Positions 10,565-22,800 of a stretch of 64,000 bases of DNA are shown in pieces. The stretch is from NCBI RefSeq assembly GCF_027172205.1, contig NC_070614.1, positions 40,926,001 to 40,990,000 of the forward strand, written 5' to 3'. The translations under genes were made by a program, and so were the position numbers. The notes under the pieces were generated by a model. That model worked only from the letters and a program-made list of their open reading frames with translations, was not told where the DNA came from and made no database searches. Origin of the DNA: Podarcis raffonei. Its lineage: Eukaryota; Chordata; Lepidosauria; Squamata; Lacertidae. Within the stretch, counting starts at the first letter, position 1. Each line of letters begins with the position of its first letter.

Positions 10565-11755
10565 CTTAGTTGGTCTCTAAGGTGCAACTGGAAGGAATAT
10601 TTTTATTTTGTCCCTGAAAACAGTCTGTTCTTCCAGAGAGAAGTTGAAGACTAATGGCTTTTTTAAAGTGGTAGAACTTTTAAAATATATGTTTATTAAT
10701 ATTGTTTTCATTGCAAGGAATTGCATTACAGAATACATTGCATTCCTGTAGACAATTACATGAAATTATCATGATAACTGAGAGAGTAATAATAATAAAC
10801 AGGAAGGGAAGCAAGGTTACCATCTGCAGAACCCCCACTATGAGCAAGCCTGAGTTGGGAGTTGAGCCTCTCCGACCTTTCTCCTCGGCGGCGGCAGAAG
10901 CAACAACAACTACACCCCGCAGCCGCGGGCTACTCCGCGGCATCCGTCTCCCCCCCCCCAAGCCCTTTCCCGCTGCCTCTGCGCGCTCAGGGCGCTATCA
11001 GTTTCAAAGAAAAACTCAACAGGCCGTGCGTCGTCGAAAGAAAACTGAGGCGGGAGGAGCAGCAGTCTCCATCCTGCCGGGGAACGAGGGGGTTAGCAAC
11101 ACAGGCCCAATGTCCTCCCTGCCCTCTCGCCTTGCCTCTCCCGGCGGGGGTGCAGCTGTCCTCGGCTCGGCTGCGGAGCTGGAGAGACCATCCCCTTCCT
11201 CTCTTCCTCCCTAGGAAATCTGGTGGGGAGAGATGAGCGAGTGGGGAAGAAGCGAGAGGCGGAGGTCACGGTGAAAGGAAGGCTTGCGGGGAATGAGGGG
11301 AGCTGGGCAGCCCCCACTTCATGCTAGTCACAACATGGGAACCACCGCTTGAGGCTTCGTTTGGCTGCTGGTTGTCTAAAATCCCTTATTTTGGCTCCTG
11401 ATCCCTTATTTTCGAGGCTGCTGGTCCCTTATTTTCAAATCTGTAAATTGACAGCTATGATTTTGGTCTCTAAGGTGCTACTGGAAGGATTTTTTTTATT
11501 TTGTCCTGAAAACTTCTCCAGAGAGAAGTTGAAGACTAATGGATTTTTTAAAGTGATAGAACTTTTAAAATATATGTTTATTAATATTGCTTTCATTGCA
11601 AGGTAGTGAATTACAGAATACATTGCATTCCTGTAGACAATTACATGAAATTATCGTGATAACTGAGAGAGTAATAATAATAAACAGGAAGGGAAGCAAA
11701 TTACCATCTGTAGAACCCCCACTATGAGCAAGCCTGAGTTGGGGGTGAGCTGTAC
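10565..11755. repeat. Direct duplication (about 290 bp) flanking a GC-rich block
   Basis: Segments 10573-10865 and 11464-11748 are near copies. Both contain GTCTCTAAGGTGC, the TTTATTAATATTG run, TTACATGAAATTATC, and CCCCCACTATGAGCAAGCCT. Between them lies about 600 bases with a strongly GC- and CpG-rich first part, ending in repeated CCCTTATTTT motifs. It may be one compound repeat with a direct terminal duplication, or a segmental duplication around a LINE-type 5' UTR. I see no gene in it. Confidence 0.55.
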
Positions 11756-12151
11756 TGCTGCCATCACCTGGTGAATTTCAAATTCCAAGTTAGCAGCAGT
11801 ATTTTAATACAATGGAGGGGAAGAGGAAAGATTGCTGCTCAGGGTAAATAATATGCTCTGGATTAAGGACAATCGGGAAAGAGAAGAAAAATGAGATTGG
11901 ATAAACGTGCACCTGAATGCAGAAGATGAACACAGTGATAAAGGTATGTGGCACAAAACGTAAGGCACAGTGAAATAAATGGAAATCCAGCGAGGGACTT
12001 AGGAATGCAGAACCCTATTTGCCCTATCTATCAGTGTTATCTGAAAATTAAGGATCCTTCAAACTTTCAAGGGGCCCTTTCTGTGGCATGCTTTGTGGCA
12101 TGCTTTCATGGGAAGAAGATCCATGTTTCTCTTCTGCCAAGATAAGAATGC
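11500..12151 (-). other. Region downstream of the VLIG stop codon (putative 3' UTR)
   Basis: The stop at 12152-12154 is followed on the minus strand by AT-rich sequence. A minus-strand AATAAA occurs at 11578-11583 but sits inside a duplicated repeat, so the true poly(A) site is uncertain. Confidence 0.3.
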
Positions 12152-15100
12152 TCACTTCATATTATAAATGTCCTTTAAGGCCTTCAGTGCTTGTTCTTCA
12201 GTAATGTTTTTCCAGTCTGCTGGCAGATCAGCTGGTTTAGCTTCATATATTCTTGCAAAATCACAGTTATATTTGTTCAAAACAAACTTCCAGTAATCTG
12301 AAGCATTGATACTGGGATCTGGTTGGATGCACCAGTCTGGATAATATGCACGATAATCTTTGTATGGATAGAGTTCCCAATTTGTGTCCTGATTTTTGAA
12401 CTTAGTGTTGGATGCCACAGCAGTTGAACAGATATCATAAACAAGCTTTTCTGACACTATTTCTCTGTACGTTCCCAGTCCTTGAGGCCGATGGACAGTT
12501 GCAAAATGCTCTTGATGAGCACTCCCTCCAGCTTCACAGGGGACTTTGCAGAAAGGACACTGCTTCCCACAGCCAAACACCCGCTTGAAGATCTCATCCT
12601 GGGGGCTCACAGGCAATTTGGAGAGTTTAGACTGGATATCCAGCAAATCATATTCAGATATTATTTGCTGTTGCAAATCAGCAAGGAAGTTTTCAACACA
12701 AGCAGAAAACTGTGCAGGATCAGTTGCATTCTTAAACTGTACCCCTAACAGACTGTCCTTAGAAATGACTAACTCCTTCTGCATTTCTCTGCAAAAACTG
12801 TCCAAAAATTCTGAGACTGTCTCGATATCTTGATGCTTTAATTTTTTCAGTGTTTCTATAATTTTCTTTACTATCGCAGAGAGAATCTCTTCCTCCAGTT
12901 TCTTCAGACACTCATTCTCTGCATAGTAATCCAAAATTTGTTCCTGGATCCAGTTTTTGACAAACTTTTCATAAGCCCCAAGGTATTCTAGGTAACTGTC
13001 GACATTACCCTCTTCCAACAGTTCCTTCAGGACAGTAAACTGGAAGAAGCTCCGACTGGCATACCCAATGGACTGTGCACTGTTGAGAATGTCATCTACT
13101 ATTTCTATCCCAAGTCTTTTGTTGATATAACTCACAAGGGCAGGATGGAGACACTGGTCACAGAAATCCTTGGCTCTGATTTGCTGGGCATCTTTTTCCA
13201 GATAAAGATCTCTGAAAATTGAGAAATAATGAGGCTTCAGTTTCTCTAAGCGTATATAGGGATCATTTTCCTTAATAAACTCTTCATGCATCTTTTGAAA
13301 TTCATGAGCTGCTTCCCCCAAAATGTGAAACTTTAGATCTACTTCAAAGCATGTTGTTGTATGAAGTTTCTGAGCATCAGATTGTTGAAGCATTTCATTG
13401 ATAATCTGTAAAAGTTCACCACAATATGTATCATCATAGTCTCCTTTGGAATCAACCTTTTTACAAATGTAGGAACTGCATTTAACCATCAAGGATTTAG
13501 CAAGTTCTTCTATCTCATGCAAACGCTCCTTTTTAGCAAACAAGTGTTTCACACGGCACCACAATGTTGAATCCATATATTCAGATTTCATTTGAAAAGT
13601 ATTCATTCTGTAGCTTAACAAAGATTTTGCTCCCTGTACTTTTACATTGACTGAACTTCCTCGATGTGCCAATTCCCTTCTCAAATATAAGTCAAGCTCT
13701 TCATATATTTGTCGTTTCTCTAAGGGAACAGGTGATATTTCTGACAATGTTTCCATCCACATTCTTTCAAACTCTTTTTCCAGTTCTTGATCTTCAATCC
13801 TATCTTCATTTTCCCGGCATTTTTTAAGTAGCCCATCAACCTTTCCTTCAATTATTTTCAAGTATTCAGTTTGTAGAGAGTGAATCTTGTGAAGCCCCTT
13901 TTTAATGCGAACAGCTTCCTGACATTTGCTGTAAGAATAACTTTCCAGTTCCTGCTTGAGGCTGTGAGCACTGCGGACAAAATCTTCTCTGTACCTTTCT
14001 ACCAAATGCAGATTTGCTGCTCTGCTTTCAAAGTATTGCTTCAAATTCTCCAAAATCTGCTGTTCTCCAGCCAACAGCTTCTGATAAAGCTCATTTTGCA
14101 AACTGCGTATATCAAATTCATCAGGAGAAACATTCTGTATTGACGTTTCCTGTTCAGATACCCACAGGTGCATCTCTCTGCGAAAATGCCATTCCCATTC
14201 AGAATATTTCATGGAGAGCTGGTTATAAGCTTCTGCTATGAGGCTGTTTCGGAAGCTGAAGATGAAGTTCTCATGTTTCACAGCATTCCACAGACTTTTC
14301 ACCCATTCAATAAACTGAGGGATGTCCTTGGGAGGTATTTTACATGTGCGGTTCTTTATGAATTCAAATATGTACTTCTTTAATTCAAGGACTTTTTCAC
14401 TGTATCCCATGTTAACTGGGGCCATTGGTGGGACTCCATGCCAAAGACCTGGGATGTACCAATTGTGCATTTCTGGGTCGTAGTCCATGATGTCTGAAAA
14501 CTTGATATCCCTATTGAGTTTTTCCATTTTTGCTGCAGCCTGGGTCATTTCATTCAGCTGTTCCAAAAGATGCTTCCTGTCCCTCATGTTTTGGTCATGT
14601 GCAGAAACATCACTGACGTTCTGATGAACAAACTGGCAGTTGGGTTTTTGCCCAATCCTCTCCATCCTGAGGAAGGCATGGGTCACAATTTGCAGGATGT
14701 CCTTCATTTCGGTGGCATTCTCCATGGCCATGTTGACAATGGTGATGTCGCTCAGCCCAATGACTAGAGTGGCTAATTCGTTGTCATGCTGATAGCTGTC
14801 TTCCAGTTTGGCCAGTTCAGGGGCTTTCAAGCCCTCTGTATCTATCACCAGGATGAAGTCACAGCCAAGATCCTGAACCATATTCTCTCTGACGTTAAGA
14901 AGCGTCATGAAGGCACCTCGTGTGCACCGCCCACTGCTGACAGCAAACTGCAGGCCAAACATGGTGTTCAGAAGGGTCGATTTCCCAGTGCTCTGCACCC
15001 CCAGAACGGTTATCACCATCATCTTGGATTGTCCCCTAAGTTTGTTATTGAGTTTATTCAGAACATCAGTTATCCACTGCAGGGGGATATTGGATGCATC

Positions 15101-16872
15101 ACCATCAATGAGCTCCAGGGGAAACCCTTCCAGCAGTAGTTCAGCAGCAATGCTTGGGAAATGGGCAAACTGCCTTTTGTTTTTAGCTATTTTGCCCTCA
15201 TTAACCATTGAGCATTCTGCCTCATAGAACTGCCCCAGCTCACGCATGAAATGCTCAACTCCCAAGGAAGAGGATGATATCAACTGGTCTACCTCTGCAA
15301 TCTTCCGCCCATCATCTCCTAAATTCTTGCATTTCTCTTTATAGTCAGCACGTAACTTGGAAAGATTTCCCCTAGCAATATGGTCCAGGTTGAACTTCAT
15401 CCATTTCAAGAAATAATTCCTCTCTGCATCCTTCAAATGTTTTATGCCGTGGATGAAATTAATCAAACCAATGGTGAGATCACATTGACTCTGCTGCTTA
15501 CGCAGTTCCGACCATCTGCCTCTCAATTCTGATCTGTATTTTTCCGAAGGCATGTCCCCTTGTCTTTCCATTCTGCATAGTTCTTTCTCCACTTTGGCCA
15601 GATTCTTCCAGAGATCACCTTGGAGTATCAGTGTTTCTTTCTTGTAAGCTGCTACATTTTTGATCTCTCCTGAAATTTCTGTGGCACATCTGAGGGCATC
15701 CTGACATTCTTTGTGGTCTTCATCCACCTGGATTGTAAGTTCATGGGCTGTTGTACACATCTTATCAATACTTACACACTTAGGATTTGAGGCTATTATT
15801 TTTCCAACTGCAGCTCGAAGGAGTTCTACAAATACTGCTTTATTCATTGTGGCATTCTTTACCAATATATGTGAATTGTCAAGTTTAATCACTGGTGCCA
15901 GTTTATTTAAGAACTCCAAGGTACAACCAGATTTTCTACTGCGACCTTCCAAGATAAAGTAGAACTGAGTTGACAGGTCCTTCAGTGACAACAAAAGAGT
16001 ATGTTCTCTCTCGCCAATGCATTCAGCAAATATGAACACAGCTGAGGAGACCTGCGTTAAAAAGCTGAACTGCACCCAGTGAGACTCAACATCTCCACGG
16101 AGATTTGCAACAGCAACTGGCTCTGGGAAGAGATCTGTGTTCATCCGTCCTCCTGGGAAATACCAGGCAATCTCTACAAGCCCATCAGCAATTTCCCGAG
16201 GGATGTTCCCACACTCCATATCTCGGTGTAGAAAGAAATCATTATGCTGCTGAGAAGGGCTGAGGAACTCGTTGAGGACTTTGGACTTAGATATGTTACA
16301 GTTTCCCATCCGTACGAAGGAAACAGTCGGCATGGATGTCAGTACCAGGCTGTCCTCCCTAAAGCCTCTGCTTTCAGCCAAGGAATGGGGCCTCCATTTT
16401 TTCACAATGTCTCTCATGGCCCAGAGCATCAGGGTGCACTTGGAGGTCTTGACGGGAGGCAGAATCAAAGGCAGGGCAAACTGGCACATGGACATTTTGA
16501 GGAGGATCTCCTGTTGGAGGAAACTGTCAGAACAAAGCAGAACAGCACAAAGGACATCAAGGGGGTTCACAGAATCTATCTCATCTGTTTTGGTATCAAA
16601 GAAGATTCTCTCATCAATCCTTTTTTCCTTCTCCTTTAACGGCATTCCTTTATTGTCCTGTGTTTCATGTTGAAGGCTTGTGCTCCTGGCTGTCACATTC
16701 AAAGCCAAGACCTTCTTCAGAAAATGCCAAGGCAAGTCTCCCAATGTACACGGGCTGAAGTCTTTTAGATTTCCAGAACTGATTTCCAGAATTTCTTTCA
16801 GGGCAAGTTTCTTGCTTGAATACTTCCGAAACTTCAACTTAGCAATGATGTTCTTAAGCGCTTTTCTTCCTT
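12152..16872 (-). CDS. VLIG gene exon 8: giant exon with the whole GTPase body
   Basis: The acceptor ATGGTTCTGTAG begins an uninterrupted reading frame of 1573 codons. It starts EGRKALKNIIAKLKFRKYSS and ends ALKDIYNMK. Landmarks are DVLCAVLLCSDSFLQQEILL, QFALPLILP, GVQSTGKSTLLNTMFGLQF, FILVIDTEGLKAPELA, and the Cys/His cluster CGKQCPFCKVPC with HRPQG near the end. Long helical stretches fill the C-terminal half. An open frame this long in one exon is typical of functional VLIG genes, which decay into pseudogenes in some lineages (human GVINP1). Confidence 0.95.
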
Positions 16873-19800
16873 CTACAGAACCATTAGAAAATAAGTATTA
16901 TTCTTTTTTCACCCAGGTGTATCCAAGATTACTGTTTCAGTGCCAAATTTTCTAATGTGTGTTTAACAATGCAATTGCATGACTCTCTTTTTTTTAAAAA
17001 AAAGATCAATGCAAGCGCAAGCGATGTGTGTAATATCACATGGACTTTGGCTCTTAGCCTCTGCATCTTTTTCTTCCCTACCACACTTGCCCACACCCTG
17101 GTACATTTCTCTTTTGCGTACAAGGGGTTGCTACAGTATTTACACTGCATGCATTTATTAAGAAAGAAGGCAGCTACTACTAGGGCAGTGGCAGCAACTG
17201 AGAGGTCAGCTTTTGCCTCCTGAAGCAAAACCGAAAATGCTATCTGCTACAGTACACACAATGCCTAAGGCACCACCCACCGGTGGGTTGCCCCTGAGAG
17301 AAGAAAACACGTGGGAATGATCATATTTCTGACATGGTAAATAAACCATTTCAAACAATAAAGCTAGTCATCTGATAATGAAACTGAGTTTACCCTAACC
17401 CAGAAATTTTTATTCAAGAAACTCCAACTTCCCTTAAGGGCAACATAGTAGCCAAAGCTGCATTAACCAAGTGGCAGGATTTCCAGATTCTGCAACCAGA
17501 AAAATGAAATTCTGCAATCATCATAAAACGGGTAACCTAGTTTAATATGTTTCTCTGAACAAATGAAACAAGACTAAAGGCAACAGACTGCGAACACCTG
17601 ATATAACTGGGGAATGCCTGGATAAGATTCTATGATTCTAAGATGCTATCTGGAAACATGGCTCCACCCTCCACTGTAGGGAGGATACAAAATTAAGGTG
17701 CAAAAGACAGAAATACCTTTGCAAGCATGTTTCTTTTTTTGCTCTGCTTCTGACTCAAGCTCATCTTCTTTCTCTTGTCCTGCAGGGACTAGAAACACAC
17801 ACAAACCTTTAACCATGTAATGTTATACCATAGTTTACTTAAAACAGTTGATTTTAAGCTATGGTTTAATGCCCATGGGCATATTGTTCCTCCCTGTTCT
17901 TTTTCCCCTTCTCCCAGAGCCCACCGCAGAAACAAATGAGTTTGGCTTGTTATAGCAGCATGCAAACTTGGCTCGAGTGGTAAGTCAGGAATAAGCCATG
18001 GATTCCCGGATTATTGCTTGGTGTTTGTTGGGAGCAAACAAATCATAAGCTGGATATGAACGACACAAGCCCAACTGTGTCTTGCCTCTGTTACACCGGG
18101 TGGGGGGGGGAGATACTATTGTGTGTGCTAATCCATAGTTTAAAAGAACTATGATTTAATGTTGTGTGAAAACGCAGTCATAGACCATGTTCATGTCACA
18201 GGGAAGCCATAGTTAAAATAAATTATGGCTTATTGTGAACCTGCTGAAATAATGGGTGCTTTGTGTGGGATGTAACATGACAAAAGCAGTCAAGTACAAC
18301 ATTTCCTGTTTGCCCAGAGTAGACACACAGGGGAATGTTGCTCCAGCCGGGAGAACTTCCTGTTACACCTGGTCTGGACCATCTTCCCCGAGTGTGACCA
18401 GGTAGATGGGCGTGACCCTAGGAGACCCCATAAAAGGGCTGGTCATGCAGCCATCTTTCCCTTTTTTCCTCTTGATGCTCTTCCAGATGTACTATCTTGA
18501 TGCTCTTTTGCTGTGCGCTGGCTCTCAGCCAGCAGCACATGGGCTCATCCCTCACAAGAGGATGAACCCACACTTTCCTCTGTAACTGTAACTACAAGCT
18601 AAAGCCTGCCTTCGGGATCACACTGTGGACTGAATGTGAGTAAGACTTATCATTACTTTTAAAAAAGACTGTTGTGTCATTGTTGTTTTTAAGAGGGAAC
18701 AAAAGGGGATTTACCAGGAAGAAATCCAATCTGGATTGCTTAACTGAAGTGCTTCTCACGAATCCAATCAACTTGCTTCCTACTATGTATATGGGAATGT
18801 GCTCTGCTACAAGTCTGGATGGGAAAGGAGATTTGAAAGTCACACCTACACCATACATTTAAAGCCTATCTATACTGCTTTAGCAGCCATGGCTTCCCCC
18901 AGAGAACCCTGGGATTTGTATTTTCCCCCTCCTATCACCCTTAATAAACTACAGTTCCCAGGATACTTTGGGGGGGGGAGCCATACACTTTAAATGAATG
19001 GTCAGGAGACGGTTATCCAAACTTCATCAGAGGTAGGAGGAATCTTCCTCCCTTCAGCAGAGCCCAGGCTGCCCCATCCTGCCTGGCTTGCTTACGGAAA
19101 GGCTAAGCAGGAAAGGAGAATTAGACCAGGGGGTCAGCAGGACCTATTCTGAAGAAACCAGTAACAACCAAATGTCGTTGTCCCTCTTCCTCAATCACGA
19201 AAAGAGATACCTTTGGGAATTGCTTCTTCTGTCTCTCCCAATACTCCTGGGCTTCCAGTCTTCTCCTCTGGAGGCAAACGCTCTAGGGAGAAAAATATAA
19301 GCTACATTAGTTCCCTTCCAACAGCACAGTTCTACGATTCCTGGTCCAAAAAGTCATGCAGACAAATATTCTAAAGCAAACCACAACAAGCCACTTGTTG
19401 GTATGCCATTAACTGGGGATGTGGATGTAGAACTGCAATGGCCATCTGAATGCATAAGCTGTCTGTGCAAATATGAGACCTGATAAGGTAAATCAGAAAG
19501 TCCAAGTCTCCTCTTAGCATCTCTTTTAAAGAATACACTAACCACTCCTGTTTCCTAATTTCCCTGCTGCAGCTGGGGTGGTGAGAAAGTCCCCCCCGCC
19601 AGTTCATCTGCCTTTAGGACATGTGGTTAAAACAAAAATGTAAAATGAAGACATTACTGATTACTAATATCCATGGGATTCCACTTGCCGAATGATCTCT
19701 CTTGTCCAATAGCAAACTCAACTAGTGAATGCAAAGGCTAGGTAGCCCAAACAGGCTTACAAGACAGAGAAATTATTTTGCCTGGGGAGAAACAAAAGTA

Positions 19801-22800
19801 GTTTTTTTAAGAACTAAAGGGGTAACCCTGCTCCAAAACAAAACACAGACCAATGAGCACTTGACTATACAGAACCTAACAGTTACCGGTAAGTTGAGAG
19901 AATACTTTGTGCTTTGCTCACTGAACCACTGAAGAATTGCGAAAAGGAATTACCGTATATACTCAAGTATAAGCCGATTTTTTTCAGCACATTTTTTATG
20001 CTGAAAAAGCCCCCCTCAGCTTACACTTGAGTGGGGTCCTTTCGGGCTGCTCCTTCTTCCTTCTCCGCCTTTGCCGCTGGTGGCGGCGGAGGAACGAGCA
20101 GCCTGAAAACAGCCCTGTTGGGCTGCTTGTTATTCCTCCACCGCTGCCACCACCACCAGGTTTGTGGTGTGGTGAACTGGCTTATACTCGAGTCAATACA
20201 TTTCCCCCAGTTTTTTGTGCTAAAATTAGGGCCTCGGCTTATATGCGGGTCGGCTTATACTCGAGTATATACGGTACTTAAGAGGTGCTGCTCCACCATC
20301 TCATAGATCATATTTGGGGAAACACACAGCAAGGCATCTCTCTTCCCTAAGGATCTCAGAAAAGGAAACTGATGAAAAATATTTTGTTCAAAAAGAAGAA
20401 TGGTTATTAAAATTAAGCGGATACCTCGAACTGGCGAAATTAACAGAAATGGTAAGAAACCAACCACGTGATAAAATCAGGAGAGAATGGGATGTCTTTG
20501 CAAATTACATGAAGAAAGTCGATTCCCAAAATTATAATTGGCTTAATCTAGACTAAAGATTCCACAGGTAAATAAACAGTATCTCCATTAATGCAAAATG
20601 ATTACAGACAACTAAAGATATGAGATCATATAAACTGTATAGTGGTCAAAGGAAGTCAACCTTTTCTATTTTCCTTTTGACTTTAAAAAAAAATTCTCTC
20701 TCTTTTTTTCTTTTCAATATGTATCATTTTCTTAATTTTTGTATTTTTCATCCTATTTTTAGTAGCATTTTGGCATTCAGGAACTCGTAGCATTTGTGTA
20801 ACTATTATTTTTTTTTGGAATGTACGTAATATTTATATAATAAATGTAATAAAACATTTTAAAAATAGTTTTATTCAGACTCACCATGTATTGAATTTTG
20901 CAGAACCTGATTTGAACCTGGACGTGAAATTTCTAAACATTCCAGGAACTTGCCACAGGCTATTTCTCCCATTTTCTGTATCATTATCAGCAGTTTCCGA
21001 ATTTTCTTCTTGGAATCCTCCTCGGTTTTGTCTAAGGCCTCATATTCTTCCTCTGTGATAATGGACTGGGAGAATAACTCGTCTAGAACAAGTTCTAGGT
21101 CCTTCTGGAGGATTTCAATTAATTGTTTTCTCGCCTTGCGGATTATCTCACCACCAGAGACCATCACTGAATCCATTGATCTGTGGTAGAATAAATGTAT
21201 TTTATTGATTAATGGAAAAAGGGAAACAAACATTAGAACTAGTAAGTAACTCTTTTCACTCATGCATGCTGATTAAGGAACAATCCAATGCTCACCGTCT
21301 CTGCATAGAATGAAATCTTATTGCATTCAATGGCTCTTCCTCACAGGCAAGTGGGGCAGGGAAGACGGCAGCCTGATTTGGCATACTGTCTGCCTAGCTG
21401 CTAGTGAATCTACGCTCATGGTTAGGAATGACACTATAATCATGGGTATCTATTCCATACTAAACCATCTAATCCATTTTTAGGTTAATAGTCTATGTTC
21501 TTAAGAATGTTGGGTTGGGTACTGACTGTCACTCATGGAAGGGGGAGCAGGAAGAAACCTAAACATGTACTGCAGAGTTCCCAAAAAAACAGACCAGAGG
21601 CAATTGTACTTCATCCAGCAGAGCTTTACTGCTACTGAAGGCAAATGAGCATAATGGTCACAAATCCAATACATTCAGGATTGGCACAGTCCATAAAAAT
21701 CCAGTTGCAGCTGTGATGGAAAAGTTGGTTTTGATGGACAGGATGCATCAACAAGTGTTTCTTTTCTTTTCTTTCCCTGCCAGCAAATGGTTAATGAATG
21801 GCAGCCTGTGATTGACCATGGTTCCAGGAGGGAGAGTTTAAAATTTTGATTTGAGAGAGTTGGTCAAGGTGTTAGGAGTTGAAATAAAAAATTAAGATCT
21901 TATGTATATAATAAAGGTTCATAAATGTACCAAGCAAACACGTACATAAATATATAAACCAGATGTCTGAAGCAGCACAGGAGAACAGCCATGAAGCCAT
22001 TTTGATTCCCAGGTGTTTTCTCTGCAAAGTCAAATGGAAAAGCCTCCCCATTGTCTTTTCCTTCACAAATCCTGTCTTAAGGGGTATGTCTGTGTATGAA
22101 TAGGGTGAGCCTGTGACTTGGCTCAGGAACTAAGTATTTATCATTACAAAAGACTAGCCAGGCTCCCCAGGCAATCCAATCAAGTAAGCATTAACAGGTA
22201 ACTTGCCAGACAGGAGGTAAACAACCCACTCAGATTTCTGCTGTAGCCTGCCCTTTCTGTGGTGTAGGTATGATGTGCCTGGGGGGGTGATTTTAAACTA
22301 CACCCCTTCTGTGATGTATGTATGATGTTTCTGGGGGTGGTCTTGATCTACAGGGTGGCAATTTCAAAAGTCTTTATAAGGCCTTGCACACTATTGTTCT
22401 GGGTTCCTCCTCCTTTCCTGTGGGTGAGGGGAGCACCCTGTTGCAACAGTTCAATAAAGAACAGGCTTACTAGCTGCTTTGCTTCTCAAAAATCTCTGGT
22501 TGGCCTGTTACTTTCTCCAACCGATGGAGAACCTGCAAAGGACTCTAAAAGGGCTCTTGTGTCCCCCTTAAGGGAATAAGGGCAGATTTTTCTTTATTAC
22601 AAAGTTAAGGGAGTAAGAGGGTTGAAATTGAGGGGGACAGGTTAGGAGACAGGTTGAGGTATAAAGAGTGAATAGGAGAAAGCGTTGGTTTTGGAAAATC
22701 AACTTCCACTCTGAGCGTGTTGTGAAGGACAGAGTGTGGTGTCCTATAGGAGGAACAGACCAGAATTTTACTGGGAGGTAGAGGTTGAGTCAGGAGAAGT

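Noticed and set aside
10702-11317. Overlapping open frames of 74-170 codons in the GC-rich block
   Set aside because: They follow from GC-rich, low-stop sequence, overlap on both strands, match no family I know, and lie between two repeat copies.
12482-16673. Many plus-strand frames of 60-133 codons across 12.4-16.7 kb
   Set aside because: They are antisense shadows of the giant VLIG exon.
20027-20306. Arg/Ser- or Gly-rich frames near 20.1 kb
   Set aside because: They lie inside the GC-rich interior of a non-autonomous DNA transposon with TACCGTATATACTC ends.
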